Below, one piece after another: positions 24,371 through 36,574 of a stretch of DNA of 64,000 nucleotides. Under the pieces are notes generated by a model. That model made no database searches. It was not told the DNA's origin and was given only the letters and a program-made list of their open reading frames with translations. The stretch is taken from the NCBI GenBank assembly GCA_964017045.1, contig OZ024795.1, positions 50,888,850 to 50,952,849 on the forward strand. The letters are read 5' to 3'. Every line of letters starts with the position of its first letter. The stretch's first letter is position 1. The translations under genes and the position numbers were made by a program. Source of the stretch: Omphiscola glabra (taxonomy: Eukaryota; Mollusca; Gastropoda; Lymnaeidae).

Positions 24371-25255
24371 GACCCAGGTGAATGACCCAGATGAATGATC
24401 CAGGTGAATGATCCAGGTGAATGACCCAGGTGAATGATCCAGATGAATGATCCAGGTGAATGATCCAGGTGAATGATCCAGGTGAATGATCCAGGTGAAT
24501 GATCCAGGTGAATGATCCAGATGAATGATCCAGATGAATGATCCAGGTGAATGATCCAGGTGAATGATCCAGGTGAATGTTTCAGGTGAATGATCCAGGT
24601 GAATGATCCAGGTGAATGTTTCACGTGAATGATCCAGGTGAATGATCCAGGTGAATGATCCAGGTGAATGTTTCAGGTGAATGATCCAGGTGAATGATCC
24701 AGGTGAATGATCCAGGTGAATGATCCAGGTGAATGACCCAGGTGAATGATCCAGGTGAATGATCCAGGTGAATGATCCAGGTGAATGATCCAGGTGAATG
24801 ACCCAGGTGAATGATCCAGGTGAATGATCCAGGTGAATGATCCAGGTGAATGATCCAGATGAATGATCCAGGTGAATGATCCAGGTGAATGATCCAGGTG
24901 AATGATCCAGGTGAATGTTTCAGGTGAATGATCCAGGTGCAAGACCCACTTGAATGAACCATGTGAATGACCCAGGTGAATGACACAGATGAATGACCCA
25001 TGTGAATGATCCAGGTGCAAGACCCACTTGAATGAACCAGGTAAATGACCCAGGTGAATGACCCAGTTGAATGATCCAGGTGAATGACCCAGTTGAATGA
25101 TCCAGGTGAATGACCAAGGCGAATGGCACAGTTGAATGATCCAGGTGAATGACCAAGGCGAATGGCACAGTTGAATGATCCAGTTGAATGACACAATTGA
25201 ACGATCCAGTTGAATGACACGGGTGAATGAACCACTTGAATTAACCAGGTGAATG
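24371..25255. repeat. 13-bp minisatellite (GATCCAGGTGAAT), about 68 copies
   Basis: Common variants are GACCCAGGTGAAT, GATCCAGATGAAT and GTTTCAGGTGAAT. The right third (24930-25255) is more diverged, with GACACAGTTGAAT and ACCACTTGAAT types and repeated 65- to 78-bp blocks. Three units equal 13 codons, which explains the long minus frames. Confidence 0.95.
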
Positions 25256-25325
25256 ACACAATATAAAGAAATACACACACACAAATTTCGATTCGATGGA
25301 TAAGAAACATCCGCCGATCAAATTT

Positions 25326-25511
25326 CAGGCCTGCACAACATAAGGCCCACGGGCCACATGCGGCCCATCAGCATCCACTTTGCGGCCCGCGAAGTAACGA
25401 ACTATTCTTATTTTCTTAATAGCTTTCCCCCTGTCCGATTTTCTTTCGGCCCGCACACGTTTTTCATAAAGTATTATGGCCCGCCTTACATTTTGAATTG
25501 TGCAGGACTGA
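25326..25511. mobile_element. hAT-type MITE, about 185 bp
   Basis: Terminal inverted repeats are CAGGCCTGCACAA at the left and TTGTGCAGGACTG at the right. Internal inverted GGCCCGC/GCGGCCC motifs are present. The flanks TCAAATTT and TCTAATTT form an 8-bp duplication with one mismatch if one extra base is included in the element. A second, rearranged copy lies at 41704-41884. Confidence 0.75.
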
Positions 25512-25519
25512 TCTAATTT

Positions 25520-26835
25520 AACGATTGCATAACATCTGTAATCTTAACCCGAGGGATACAAGTTTGTACGTAGAACGCCCGCTCTCCACCCACCTTTCCT
25601 ACACCGTACTTCTCAATCCGGGCGCCCCAAAACTGACTTCTGATCTCGGCGACTTGGCTTCCTGTTTCCACTGTGTTACGTGTGGTACCACGCGAGACAA
25701 CGGCCCTGGTGGTACAGCTTCCGGTGTAAAAACAAACAAAAACAAGCCATTATACGGCTTTACATAAACATATTTGAGGGCCCGGGCGGGGATAGGGTTG
25801 GGGAAGGTGGTTGCACAATGTCGGTCTATTAAAGACAATGATATTTATCCAGATCGCTAGTTTGGTGACAAAGAAAACTATTAAATTTCTTTTTAAATAT
25901 CACCTCACTTAAGTCACGAAACCCACTGAAATGTGAATCTGATAAAAAAAAAAGGGGGGGGGGGGAAGAAACTATTTGAGGTTGTGAGGGTGGGGGGGTA
26001 GGGGCATTTGGATATCTGCAAGTTGGTTTATTATAAAGGAGATCGACCTAGGCCTTTAATACATTTTATCATGTTATTACGTCGTCGTCGTCGTCGTCGT
26101 CCCCCCCCCCCCAAAAAAAAAGTTCATTTTCGAGGATATCTGGACTGTGGTCCTGGGTTCTGAGTCTATTCACAAAGACTGACCAGAGTATCTTCAAACC
26201 AGCGCTCGTCAGTTAACTTCATGAAATTTTCACGTATCCCCCTTTTTCAAAATGGATCCTAACCGGCTTAAACTTGAGAATCGACATCTTAGCAAGTGGA
26301 CGGACCATTGTCTTCAGTTGTCGGTTTCCGATTAAATTTCAATATAAAATAAGTTGAAAAAACAAAAAAACAAAAACAACATTGGCTTATGTTTTTTTAA
26401 AATATAATACAACACTTGGTTTGGAGATTACAGAGTTAGATTTCCTAAGAAATTTGCCAGCAACTGTGTACCACCAAGAGTGGCCGTGGGGGTGGGGGGG
26501 GGGGGGTGACTGCCTTGTTGATAATACTTGATGTTATAGTGTTTGAATTCAAATAAATGCACATTTTGCGATTCAACTACACCACAACGAGTGAGCAGTT
26601 GTCCCCGCGGTGGGACAGTGGGGGTATGCCTGGTCATTCCGGGTCCCACGGGTGAAGAGTATTTTAAAGAAAGGAAGAAAAAGAAATAAACAGCTTTCTC
26701 TCTGTTAGAATTTTTTCTTAGCAATTATAAACGAATTGGTGTAAGAAAAAAAAAAGAATACAGGGTATTTTATCTTGAAACGATCTGAAAGCTTGCCAAA
26801 CAGTGGCGGCCGCAATACGTCAACTTTCCGTCTAT
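25520..26835. other. Intron sequence, no gene seen
   Basis: Contains a GTC-type trinucleotide run plus C-tract at 26081-26110, G-tracts at 25961-25970 and 26490-26506, and a possible SINE-like segment ending in AAACAAACAAAAACAAG near 25745. I could not identify that last segment. Confidence 0.5.
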
Positions 26836-27158
26836 TAAGGTTACTTGGCGAAACAAATATTCACGTAGTGCACTTTATAAGAATCAGAATCAGTGGTGCA
26901 CCCTCCTCCCAGTGCGTCCAATCACAATCTCCACCAAAGCCAAAAACCTCACCAGCACCCCTGGGTTGATGGTACTCGTTAACCTTGGACGGCAACTCAT
27001 CTAAGAGAAGGCAACTCTTCTAAGAGAAGGAAACTCTGAATTCAAACCCGGAGCTGGCGTCCCCCAATTGGCGACTAAGGTTACTTGGCGAAACAAATAT
27101 TCACGTAGTGCACTTTATAAGAATCCGAATCAGTGGTGCACCCTCCTCCCAGTGCGTC
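26836..27158. repeat. 83-bp direct duplication flanking a SINE fragment
   Basis: 26836-26918 and 27076-27158 are the same 83 bases (TAAGGTTACTTGGCG ... CCCAGTGCGTC) at an offset of 240, with one mismatch (26886/27126). The 157 bp between them are an internal piece of the SINE family found in full at 27963. Confidence 0.93.
26919..27075 (+). mobile_element. SINE fragment, internal part only
   Basis: Matches the middle of the copy at 27963-28243: AATCACAATCTCCACCAAAG, CTCACCAGCACCCCTGGGT, then GAATTCAAACCCGGAG. It has extra AACTCATCTAAGAGAAGG duplications. The head and the (AATC)n tail are missing. Confidence 0.8.
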
Positions 27159-27630
27159 ACCGCCCTTGAACTATATTAAAAATCGAATGCCCCCCCCCCT
27201 CCCCATTTCTTTTTAACCGCAGATTTATTTCACTAAGTATTTCCGTAAAGAAAAGAACATATTACGCACTAAACGAACTTGCTGATTATTTAAGAATCTC
27301 GTTTAGCGCCGTGATCGGGAATTTTATTTGGTGAAAACAGCGCCATCTGGTAGCGTTAATGACACTGTTACATAGAGAATGATTTTTTTTTTAAAATTGT
27401 GAAAAATATCCCATTGTAAAAGCAAGAGATGGTGTACATATAATATTTTATTTTTATTTTACTGTAGATTAAAGCCGCATAATTCGAGGTCGTGTGCTCA
27501 TGTAGCACAGGTATTTAACAGCTGTGAAAAGATAAACGGCTTTGGAAGCTGTGCGAGACAATTGAAGGACTAATTATAAAGCCATTAGCAAAATCCTCTC
27601 ATGCCACGAAATTTAATATAGAATACAGCC
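27159..27630. other. Intron sequence, no gene seen
   Basis: AT-rich, with a short C-tract at 27190-27199. Nothing else identified. Confidence 0.55.
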
Positions 27631-27702
27631 AAGTACCGACAGTGTGAGGTGTCAAGTACCGACAGTGTGAGGTGTCAAGTACCGACAGTGTGAGGTGTCA
27701 GA
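27631..27702. repeat. 23-bp tandem repeat, 3 copies
   Basis: Three copies of AAGTACCGACAGTGTGAGG plus TGTC, without differences between them. Confidence 0.93.
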
Positions 27703-27962
27703 TTGCTTCATACAGAAAGCAGTCGATCCTCTTGTATTTTGTGTATCCAGTGCTGAAGCTATGTTATTATGACGATTTAGCCTATATATATAATATAATG
27801 CTCATATGTCATTCCACAGGTCACCATTCTATAGATGCCAACGTTTTCAAAATAAGCAAAGACGGTGTGTGCCACCATGTTAACCGTACGAGTCATTTAA
27901 CAGATAGATATAATAGATGTTTGAATTATTGTCATACCATAACCCCACAAACAAATTCTATT

Positions 27963-28243
27963 GCTGGGTGGCCGATTGGTCTAAACGGATCTAATCACAA
28001 TCTCCACCAAAGCCAAAAACCTCACCAGCACCCCTGGGTGGATGGTACTAGTCATCTAACAGAAGGAAACTCTGAATTCAAACCCGGAGATGGGAGTCCC
28101 CCATAGGCGGCGAACATCGAAACAATGAATCATGCCGACAACCCCTGCGACGCCACGGATGGCATCACTGAGAGCGCAGTGAGCATGATAAAATAGCATG
28201 AACACAAGCGCTGTATAAGTATTCAATCAATCAATCAATCAAA
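27963..28243 (+). mobile_element. SINE, apparently full length, tRNA-like head, (AATC)n tail
   Basis: The head TGGCCGATTGGTCT resembles a pol III A box, and GAATTCAAACCCGGAG contains a B-box-like TTCAAACCC. The spacing (about 100 bp) is wider than in a tRNA. The body ends GCGCTGTATAAGTATTC followed by four to five AATC units. Related copies are at 26919 (internal fragment) and 49308 (partial). Confidence 0.75.
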
Positions 28244-28700
28244 CCTCAACATGCCACTCAAACAAGCAACTGACTTACATGCTAGGATGGCGAAGATTAT
28301 GTCCACACAGTTATATCTTATTGCTGTAAAGAACGATTTGGACATTAGATCAGAGTGACTCTGCCAACTCTGACACAATCGCCTGAGTTTATTGGCAATC
28401 ATCTTGTCCACCCACCCTGTACACGTCCATTTGTTTCCTCACTGACTCGTCAACCGAGCCATTTCGTTTCAGGATTAGCGTCTGAAATCTGCTGCATTCT
28501 GACGTTACGGGATAGGCCTCGTGGACAGATTATAGGGTTTAATCGAGATGAGCGTCCAGATTAATCCGAAATAACGGCGATGCAGGACCTCGGTGACGTA
28601 GTATGTGTGAGGAGGAGGTACAGCAGAGGAACAACACTCCCTACAACTGTACTAACTAACATAAATATTATCTTGAGACTGGAGTTCACGCTCATAAAGC
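28244..28700. other. Single-copy intron segment, no gene seen
   Basis: A balanced-composition, non-repetitive stretch, uncommon in this window. It contains TAATC-type motifs at about 28541 and 28562. A 69-codon plus frame at 28355 has no domain. Confidence 0.4.
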
Positions 28701-28707
28701 ACCACGT

Positions 28708-29103
28708 CTAGTGCATTGGCAATCAGTTCCATCTGCTGGGCTGTGCTAACTAGTACATGGGCAATCAGCTCCATCTGCTGGGCTGTGCTAACTAGTACAT
28801 GGGCAATCAGCTAACTCTGCTGGACTGTGCCGGCTAGTACATGGGCAATCAGCTCCATCTGCTGGGCTGTGCTAACTAGTACATGGGCAATCAGCTCCAT
28901 CTGCTGGGCTGTGCTAACTAGTACATGGGCAATCAGCTCCATCTGCTGGGCTGTGCTAACTAGTACATGGGCAATCAGCTCCATCTGCTGGGCTGTGCTA
29001 ACTAGTACATGGGCAATCAGCTCCATCTACTGCAGGTTGTGCCGCATAGTACATTGGCACCCAGATCCATCTGCTGCAAGCTGTGCTGGCTTGTACATTG
29101 ACA
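28708..29103. repeat. 42-bp minisatellite, about 9 copies
   Basis: The unit core is TAGTACATGGGCAATCAGCT followed by CCATCTGCTGGGCTGTGC. The last copies (29010-29103) are diverged. Being 14 codons long, it gives open frames on both strands. Confidence 0.95.
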
Positions 29104-29438
29104 GCCCTCTCTATCTGTGCCATATAACGTCGTTGTAACGTAGTGCCCTCCTGCCGCCCGGGCCTCCCCCGCAACGTCCTACACATTTTCTAAAACCAAG
29201 AGAAGGTAGAATAAAGGGCGGGGCCGTCGTGTCACTCGCGTGCCATTTGGAGACCCCACCCCCCACTTGCCATTCGTCGATTTTATCCCCCCTCCCCCAC
29301 TTTTAGCTTTCAAAGTTCTATGTTAAATTATTGTGTCCACAAATCAAATCTGGGTCTCTTATAATCCTCCTCCAATACATCTTTGCTGCAGCAGAGTTTG
29401 AGAACCCACGCACATCACTGATGGATGGACGCAGTGAG

Positions 29439-29562
29439 ATTAAAGGATGTGTTGTGATGATACCATCATTTTGGTGCAGATTAAAGGATGTGTTGTGATG
29501 ATACCATCATTTTGGTGCAGATTAAAGGATGTGTTGTGATCATACCATCATTTTGGTGCAGT
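29439..29562. repeat. 41-bp tandem repeat, 3 copies
   Basis: The unit core is GATTAAAGGATGTGTTGTGA and then TACCATCATTTTGGTGCA. Confidence 0.93.
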
Positions 29563-29769
29563 GCGCCATTTATTTGATACTGCCCATAAAATAATTGTTC
29601 TCAATGATAGTGCACATATGTAACACTAGAATTATCATTTAGTGGTTCACACCGCATCCGTAATAATGCATACAAAGTGCACACATACAACATTTTTACA
29701 TATGAGCAACATATAAGAAGATCTCCGCTACAGTTTACATGTATTGAAAGAACAGTTCGAATTACTGCC

Positions 29770-30520
29770 AGTTTGTATGTGCACGGGTGGCTCTGAATGT
29801 GCACGGGACGCTCTGTATGTGCACGGGTCGCTCCGTATGTGCACTGGTGGCTCTGTATGTGCACGGGTGGCTCTGTATGCGCACGGGTCGCTCTGTATGT
29901 GCACGGGTCGCTCCGTATGTGCACGGGTGGCTCTATATGTGCACGGGTCGCTCTGTATGTGCATATGGGTGGCTCTTTATGCGCACGGGTCACTCTGTAT
30001 ATGCATGGGTGGCTCTGTATGTGCACGGGTCGCTCTATATGTGCATGGGACGCTCTGTATGTGCACGGGTGGCTCTGTATGAGCACGGGTCGCTCCATAT
30101 GTGCACGGGTCGCTCTGTATGTGCACGGGTCGCTCTGTATGTGCACGGGTCGCTCCATATGTGCACGGGTCGCTCTCTATGTGCACGGGTCGCTCTATAT
30201 GTGCACGGGACGCTCTGTATGTGCACGGGTCGCTCCATATGTGCACGGGTCGCTCTATATGTGCACGGGTCGCTCTGTATGTGCACTGGTCGCTTTGTAT
30301 GTGCACGGGTCGCTCTATATGTGCACGGGTCGCTCTGTATGTGCACGGGTCGCTCTATATGTGCACTGGTCGCTCTGTATGTGCACGGGTCGCTCTATAT
30401 GTGCACGGGTCGCTCTGCTTGTGCACGGGGTCGGTCTGTATGCCCACGGGGTCAATATGTATGCCCACGGGGTCAATCTGTATGTCCACTAGGTCGCTCT
30501 GTATGCGCAAGGGTCGCTAG
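29770..30520. repeat. 20-bp minisatellite, about 37 copies
   Basis: The unit is TATGTGCACGGGTCGCTCTG, with GTGGCTC and CTCCATA variants and a GTGCAC palindrome in each. It ends in diverged GGGGTCAATCTGTATGCCCAC units. Three units equal 20 codons, so all plus frames remain open. Confidence 0.95.
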
Positions 30521-30647
30521 ACTGGAAACTACGTGGGGAAATAGCTATACCACAGTAGAACAGGCCTGCAGTAGAGATTCGATTTTCTAAAACAATTTCT
30601 TCAAATAAGTTATTTTTTCTCATTACCGCACATTTCACCAGAGATGC

Positions 30648-30712
30648 TGCGTTTAAGAAGCTAGTACAGTACACATAGTTTAAGAAGCTAGTACAGTACA
30701 CATAGTTTAATC
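30648..30712. repeat. 27-bp direct repeat, 2 copies
   Basis: GTTTAAGAAGCTAGTACAGT plus ACACATA, duplicated exactly. Confidence 0.9.
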
Positions 30713-30794
30713 TATGCGGTGTGGTACAGTATCATCTAAGGTTATCACTGTAAGCCTCAAATTTGAATTTACCTATATTGGAATAGAAAACCTC

Positions 30795-31135
30795 TTAAAC
30801 ACATGGGAGAGAAAAGTTCTCAAAGAAAATAAACGGATCAACAAATGATGAATATGAATGGAGAATACGAACCAACCAGGAATTGTGTAGTCTATATCAG
30901 GATACCACGTTAGTAGCAGAAATAAAAAAAGTGTAGGCTACGGGGAGCAAGACATTTAGAACAAATGCCAAATGACAGAGGGGTGCAGCGCGTGCATCAC
31001 CAAAACCCCAGAGGCAAACGGCTCAAATGCAGACCTAGGTTTAGTAGATGGATGGATGATATGGGAAAAGATCAACAGCATCTGGGAATACAAGCATGGA
31101 AAAGAAAAGCATCAAGTTGGGTCTTCACAATTTTC
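30795..31135 (+). pseudogene. Non-LTR retrotransposon ORF2 C-terminal fragment, frameshifted
   Basis: Three plus-frame segments read in succession as a LINE tail: TWERKVLKENKRINK, then NDEYEWRIRTNQELCSLYQD, then CRLRGARHLEQMPNDRGVQR and PRFSRWMDDMGKDQQHLGI with QAWKRKA. The RLRxxGHLxRM and GRPRxRWxDD motifs are typical of this region of LINE ORF2. At least two frameshifts and stops show that it is dead. It ends at the start of a 36-bp array. Confidence 0.82.
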
Positions 31136-31149
31136 GCGTTCGCGTCTTT

Positions 31150-31790
31150 TAAACCAGCGACATTGACTAAATGTGACTGATTAAACGCGGCGGCGACATT
31201 GACTAAATGTGACTGATTACACACGGCGTCGACATTGACTAAATTTGACTGATTACACACGGCGGCGACATTGACTAAATGTGACTGATTACACACGGCG
31301 GCGACATTGACTAAATGTGACTGATTACACACGGCGGCGACATTGACTAAATGTGACTGATTACACACGGCGGCGACATTGACTAAATGTGACTGATTAC
31401 ACACGGCGGCGACATTGACTAAATTTGACTGATTACACACGGCGGCGACATTGACTAAATGTGACTGATTACACACGGCGGCGACATTGACTAAATGTGA
31501 CTGATTACACGGCGGCGACATTGACTAAATGTGAATGATTACACACGGCGGCGACATTGACTAAATGTGAATGATTACACACGGCGGCGACATTGACTAA
31601 ATGTGACTGATTACACACGGGGGCGATATTGACTAAATGTGACTGATTACACACGGCGGCGACATTGACTAAATGTGACTGATTACACACGGGGGCGACA
31701 TTGACTAAATGTGACTGATTACACACGGCGGCGGCAGTGACTAAATGTGACTGATTACACACGGCGGCGACATTTACTAAGGGGAGGCGA
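31150..31790. repeat. 36-bp minisatellite, about 17 copies
   Basis: The unit core is CATTGACTAAATGTGACTGA, then TTACACACGGCGGCGA. It is very homogeneous. The first unit overlaps the end of the LINE fragment. Confidence 0.95.
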
Positions 31791-32036
31791 GTCGTGCACA
31801 TCTGAAAACATTGGAAAGGGTAACGAGAAACCGAGACCCAAACATTTATAACAAAGTTCATTCCCTTGGCATTTCATCCCAGACACATGACCAGCTGGTA
31901 TAATGAACGACTACCAAGCCATTGTTTGACCACAAATCTTTGCTTTTGCTAATCTATGTCTCTCGTAAGTTCACAATCCAATTTTGTTTTTGGGGGGGGG
32001 GGGGGGCAGATTGGCCTTTATGAAGCATCTGTTTGG

Positions 32037-32845
32037 TAGCCTATAGATATGTTTTTGGGGTGGGGCACGGTAGCCTATAGATATGTTGGGGGGCACAGTA
32101 GCCTATATATATGTTTTTGGTTGGGGCACGGTAGCCTATAGATATGTTAGGTTCACGGTAGCCTAGATATGTTGGGAGGGCACGGTAGCCAATAGATATT
32201 TGGTTGGGGCACGGTAGCCTATAGATATGTTAGGTTCACGGTAGCCTAGATATGTTGGGAGGGCACGGTAGCCAATAGATATTTGGTGGGGTGGCAGTAG
32301 ACTATAGATATGTTGGGGGCACGGTAGCCTATAGATATGTTGGGGGGGCACGGTAGACTATAGATATGTTGAGGGCACGGTAGCCTATAGATATGTTGAG
32401 GGCACGGTAGACTATAGATATGTTGAGGGCACGGTAGACTATAGATATGTTGAGGGCACGGTAGACTATAGATATGTTGGGAGGGGGGGGCTCGGTAGCC
32501 TATAGATACGTTTTTGGGGTGGGGCACGGTAGCCTATATATATGTTGGGGGGCACGGTCACATATTGATATGTTGGGGGGTACGGTAGCCTAGATATGTT
32601 GGGGGGCACGGTAGCCTATAGATATTTGGGGGGCACGGTAGCTTATAGATATGTTGGGGGGCACGGTAGCCTATAGATATGTTGAGGGCACGGTAGCCTA
32701 TAGATATGTTGAGGGCACGGTAGCCTATAGATATATTGAGGGCACGGTAGACTATAGATATGTTGAGGGCACGGTAGCCTATAGATATGTTGAGGGCACG
32801 ATAGTTTATAGATATGTTGGGAGGGGGGCACCGTAGCCTATGGAT
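32037..32845. repeat. About 27-bp minisatellite, about 29 copies, length-variable G run
   Basis: The unit core is CACGGTAGCCTATAGATATG, then TTG and a run of G of variable length. Unit length varies between 26 and 30 bp mainly through the G run. Confidence 0.93.
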
Positions 32846-33370
32846 CGTTTGGACAACAGCAGGGAGGAATCATTTTTCTCTATTGACGTCAACAAAACCA
32901 GTCATTGGGGAGACGATTTTAGAGAGGGGGGGGGCTAAAATAAACTTCCAACAGATGGCGCAGAAGCACCGGAACCTGACGGGTTGGAACTTGTGTGTTA
33001 CTATATGCAGTAGCAGCAGCAGCAAATCGATCTGGACGCAATCGCAACAGAGACGATTAGGCGACGGACGCTCGTGACGTAACCACAGACGCTACAGGGA
33101 GCGGGGGAGGGAGTAGGGGGAGGAGTGGGGGGGGGGAGACCACGACGACAATGGAATATCCGAGCACGCCTGTCCAATATTGGTTTATCCTTTGGCACCA
33201 CAAAACATCTCGACAGGTTTCGGCTCTCTATGGCGATTTGCGAGGCATTAGCTTCGTAGAGGGGGGAACAAACAGAAACAAACACACAAAGAAAGAAGAA
33301 GAAAACCGCATGGGATAAGGGCCTAGTCGTTTCTGAGCCCCCTGGTCGGGTATTCGAATGTGCCAGATAT
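32846..33370. other. Intron sequence, no gene seen
   Basis: Contains AGCAGCAGCAGC at 33011 and a G-rich stretch at 33100-33138. No coding support. Confidence 0.55.
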
Positions 33371-33378
33371 CATGCGTA

Positions 33379-33543
33379 CAGTGGCGTAGTGAGGGGGGGA
33401 GCAAGGGGGGCATCATGCCCCGGGCGCTACTCACAAAGGGGCGCCAAATGGTATATTTTACTATATATTGTATGGTTTTCGAATAGGGGGGGCGCTAAAA
33501 AGGTATTGTGCTCCGGGCGCGAGTTAAGCTCGCTACGCCACTG
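33379..33543. mobile_element. hAT-type MITE, 165 bp, intact ends and target duplication
   Basis: Terminal inverted repeats are CAGTGGCGTAGTGAG and CTCGCTACGCCACTG with one mismatch. It is flanked on both sides by the exact 8-bp CATGCGTA (33371-33378 and 33544-33551). The 8-bp duplication with CAG...CTG ends is characteristic of hAT transposons. There is no coding capacity. A degraded relative ends near 41656. Confidence 0.9.
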
Positions 33544-33832
33544 CATGCGTATAATATTAAAACTGCGACAAAAGTAGCAGAGCTCATGAGAGTCGATTTC
33601 GCGGAGCTTAAAAGGGCATCGATGCCGGTACGTTCATCGCTACCGGGTTCTTCGGTACAGCACCGGGTCAGCGGTTGGAAAATAACTGAGTTTTCGGCAT
33701 TTTATAAAGAATTATTATCTAATATTTCCACGTTGTGAATGGACTAGGTCTCTAAAAGTCCGGTTGTCTTCAGATCTCAACAAAGAAGTTCAATGGAACG
33801 TCCGTTGCATTTGATCTTCTAAGAGTCTAGAT

Positions 33833-34027
33833 CAGCGGTTGCAAGCCTGTGGGTCGCGACCCATTTGGGGGAGGGGGTCAAGCAACTCTTACACAGGGTC
33901 ACCTTAGACCATCGGATAACACATATTTATGAAGTAGCAACGAAAATAATTTTATGGTTGCGGGGGTCACCAAAACATGAGGAACTGTATTAAAGCGTCG
34001 CTGCATTAGGAATGTGGAGAACCACTG
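33833..34027. mobile_element. SPIN-like hAT miniature element, 195 bp
   Basis: It begins CAGCGGTTGCAAGCCTGTGG and GTCGCGACCC, passes through AGACCATCGGATAACACATA, and ends GGAGAACCACTG. These blocks match what I recall of the non-autonomous SPIN hAT consensus. The left flank GTCTAGAT resembles the preferred hAT target (nTCTAGAn). The right flank CTCTATGT is only partly identical. It is more diverged than the two copies near 47-48 kb. Confidence 0.8.
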
Positions 34028-34329
34028 CTCTATGTGAAAAGGTGCATTCATTGAGATGTGTGTTTGTGGTTAGGTTCTGATCTCATGGAAATCATTCTGA
34101 GGCTGCGACCTCGATGAATATAATAAATCTCCAGCAATACAGAACAGAACCACCTCTGCTTCACCAGTCGACACAGCTGCGGAGAAATAAACTTTTGAAA
34201 CAGGTGTGTGGGTATGAACTGAACACTTTATAGAATCAAAAATCTGTGCTATTGAAGTTTTCACATTTTATACGAATTGCAATTTCCTATATTTCATATT
34301 TAGAAAAAAAATTCTGTTACAAAAATAAT

Positions 34330-36378
34330 GTTGAAAACATACCTTCATACATTGTGTAACATATACCCTTAACATTGTGTAACATATATCCTCATACGTA
34401 ACATATATCCTCATACATTGTGTAACACATATCCTCATACATTGTGTAACATATATCCTCATGCATTGTGTAACATATATCCTCATACATTGTGTAACAC
34501 ATATCCTCATACATTGTGTAACATATATCCTCATACATTGTGTAACATATATCCTCATACATTGTGTAACATATATCCTCATACATTGTGTAACATATAT
34601 CCTCATACATTGTGTAACACATATCCTCAAACATTGTGTAACACATATCCTCATGCATTGTGTAACATATATCCTCATGCATTGTGTAACATATATCCTC
34701 ATACATTGTGTAACATATATCCTCATACATTGTGTAACATATATCCTCATACATTGTGTAACACATATCCTCAAACATTGTGTAACATATATCCTCATAC
34801 GTAACATATATCCTCATACATTGTGTAACATATATCCTCATATATTGTGTAACACATATCCTCACACATTGTGTAACAAATATCCTCATACATTGTGTAA
34901 CATATATCCTCATACATTGTGTAACATATATCCTCATACATTGTGTAACACATATCCTCATGCATTGTGTAACACATATCCTCATGCATTGTGTAACATA
35001 TATCCTCATGCATTGTGTAACATATATCCTCATACATTGTGTAACATATATCCTCATACATTGTGTAACACATATCCTCATATATTGTGTAACATATATC
35101 CTCATACATTGTGTAACATATATCCTCATACGTAACATATATCCTCATACATTGTGTAACATATATCCTCATATATTGTGTAACACATATCCTCAAACAT
35201 TGTGTAACACATATCCTCATACATTGTGTAACAAATATCCTCATACATTGTGTAACACATATCCTCATGCATTGTGTAACATATATCCTCATGCATTGTG
35301 TAACATATATCCTCATGCATTGTGTAACATATATCCTCATACATTGTGTAACATATATCCTCATACGTAACATATATCCTCATACATTGTGTAACATATA
35401 TCCTCATACATTGTGTAACATATATCCTCATACGTAACATATATCCTCATACATTGTGTAACATATATCCTCATGCATTGTGTAACATATATCCTCATAC
35501 GTAACATATATCCTCATACATTGTGTAACATATATCCTCATGCATTGTGTAACATATATCCTCATGCATTGTGTAACATATATCCTCATACATTGTGTAA
35601 CATATATCCTCATGCATTGTGTAACACATATCCTCATACATTGTGTAACAAATATCCTCATACATTGTGTAACATATATCCTCATACATTGTGTAACACA
35701 TATCCTCATACATTGTGTAACATATATCCTCATACATTGTGTAACATATATCCTCATACGTAACATATATCCTCATGCATTGTGTAACACATATCCTCAT
35801 ACATTGTGTAACAAATATCCTCATACATTGTGTAACATATATCCTCATACATTGTGTAACACATATCCTCATACATTGTGTAACATATATCCTCATACAT
35901 TGTGTAACACATATCCTCATACATTGTGTAACACATATCCTCATACATTGTGTAACATATATCCTCATACATTGTGTAACACATATCCTCATACATTGTG
36001 TAACATATATCCTCATACATTGTGTAACACATATCCTCATACATTGTGTAACACATATCCTCATACATTGTGTAACACATATCCTCATACATTGTGTAAC
36101 ATATATCCTCATACATTGTGTAACATATATCCTCATACGTAACATATATCCTCAAGCATTGTGTAACATATATCCTCATACATTGTGTAACACATATCCT
36201 CATACATTGTGTAACACATATCCTCATACATTGTGTAACATATATCCTCATACATTGTGTAACACATATCCTCATACATTGTGTAACATATATCCTCATA
36301 CGTAACATATATCCTCATACATTGTGTAACATATATCCTCATACATTGTGTAACACATATCCTCATACATTGTGTAAA
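34330..36378. repeat. 24-bp minisatellite, about 85 copies
   Basis: The unit core is CATTGTGTAACATATATCCT, then CATA. Shortened 19-bp units (CGTAACATATATCCTCATA) occur near 34395, 34799, 35132, 35366, 35434, 35502, 35757, 36137 and 36299 and split the array into blocks. A 24-bp unit is 8 codons, which explains the overlapping frames on both strands. Confidence 0.95.
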
Positions 36379-36574
36379 AATAGATGAATAAATTATAATG
36401 GTGATCAACATCAAGACGTGCTGTCTTGTGTATGTGAAGATCACGCATATGTCAGTAAAAGAAGAATAATTAAAATAAGAAGTATGTTTGTGTCAAATGG
36501 CAACCACGTATGCTTGTAGCCATTAACATTAATTATTTGGTACATCATCCGTGATATCACGAAGGTCACATACA

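Noticed and set aside
24307..25310. Long minus frame rich in HSPGSFTWIIHLD repeats
   Set aside because: A 13-bp array; three units equal 13 codons. There is no signal peptide or splice support, and the same sequence is open in more than one minus frame.
27963..28080. Functional tRNA gene
   Set aside because: The A- and B-box-like motifs are about 100 bp apart and the sequence does not form a cloverleaf. It is better read as a tRNA-derived SINE head.
29744..30590. Cys-rich repetitive frame of 267 codons (CARVALYVHGS type)
   Set aside because: A 20-bp tandem array is open in three plus frames at once, which marks it as compositional and not a protein.
34392..36445. Overlapping frames of 100 to 248 codons on both strands
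   Set aside because: The 24-bp unit (8 codons) without stops explains all of them; shifts occur at each 19-bp short unit.
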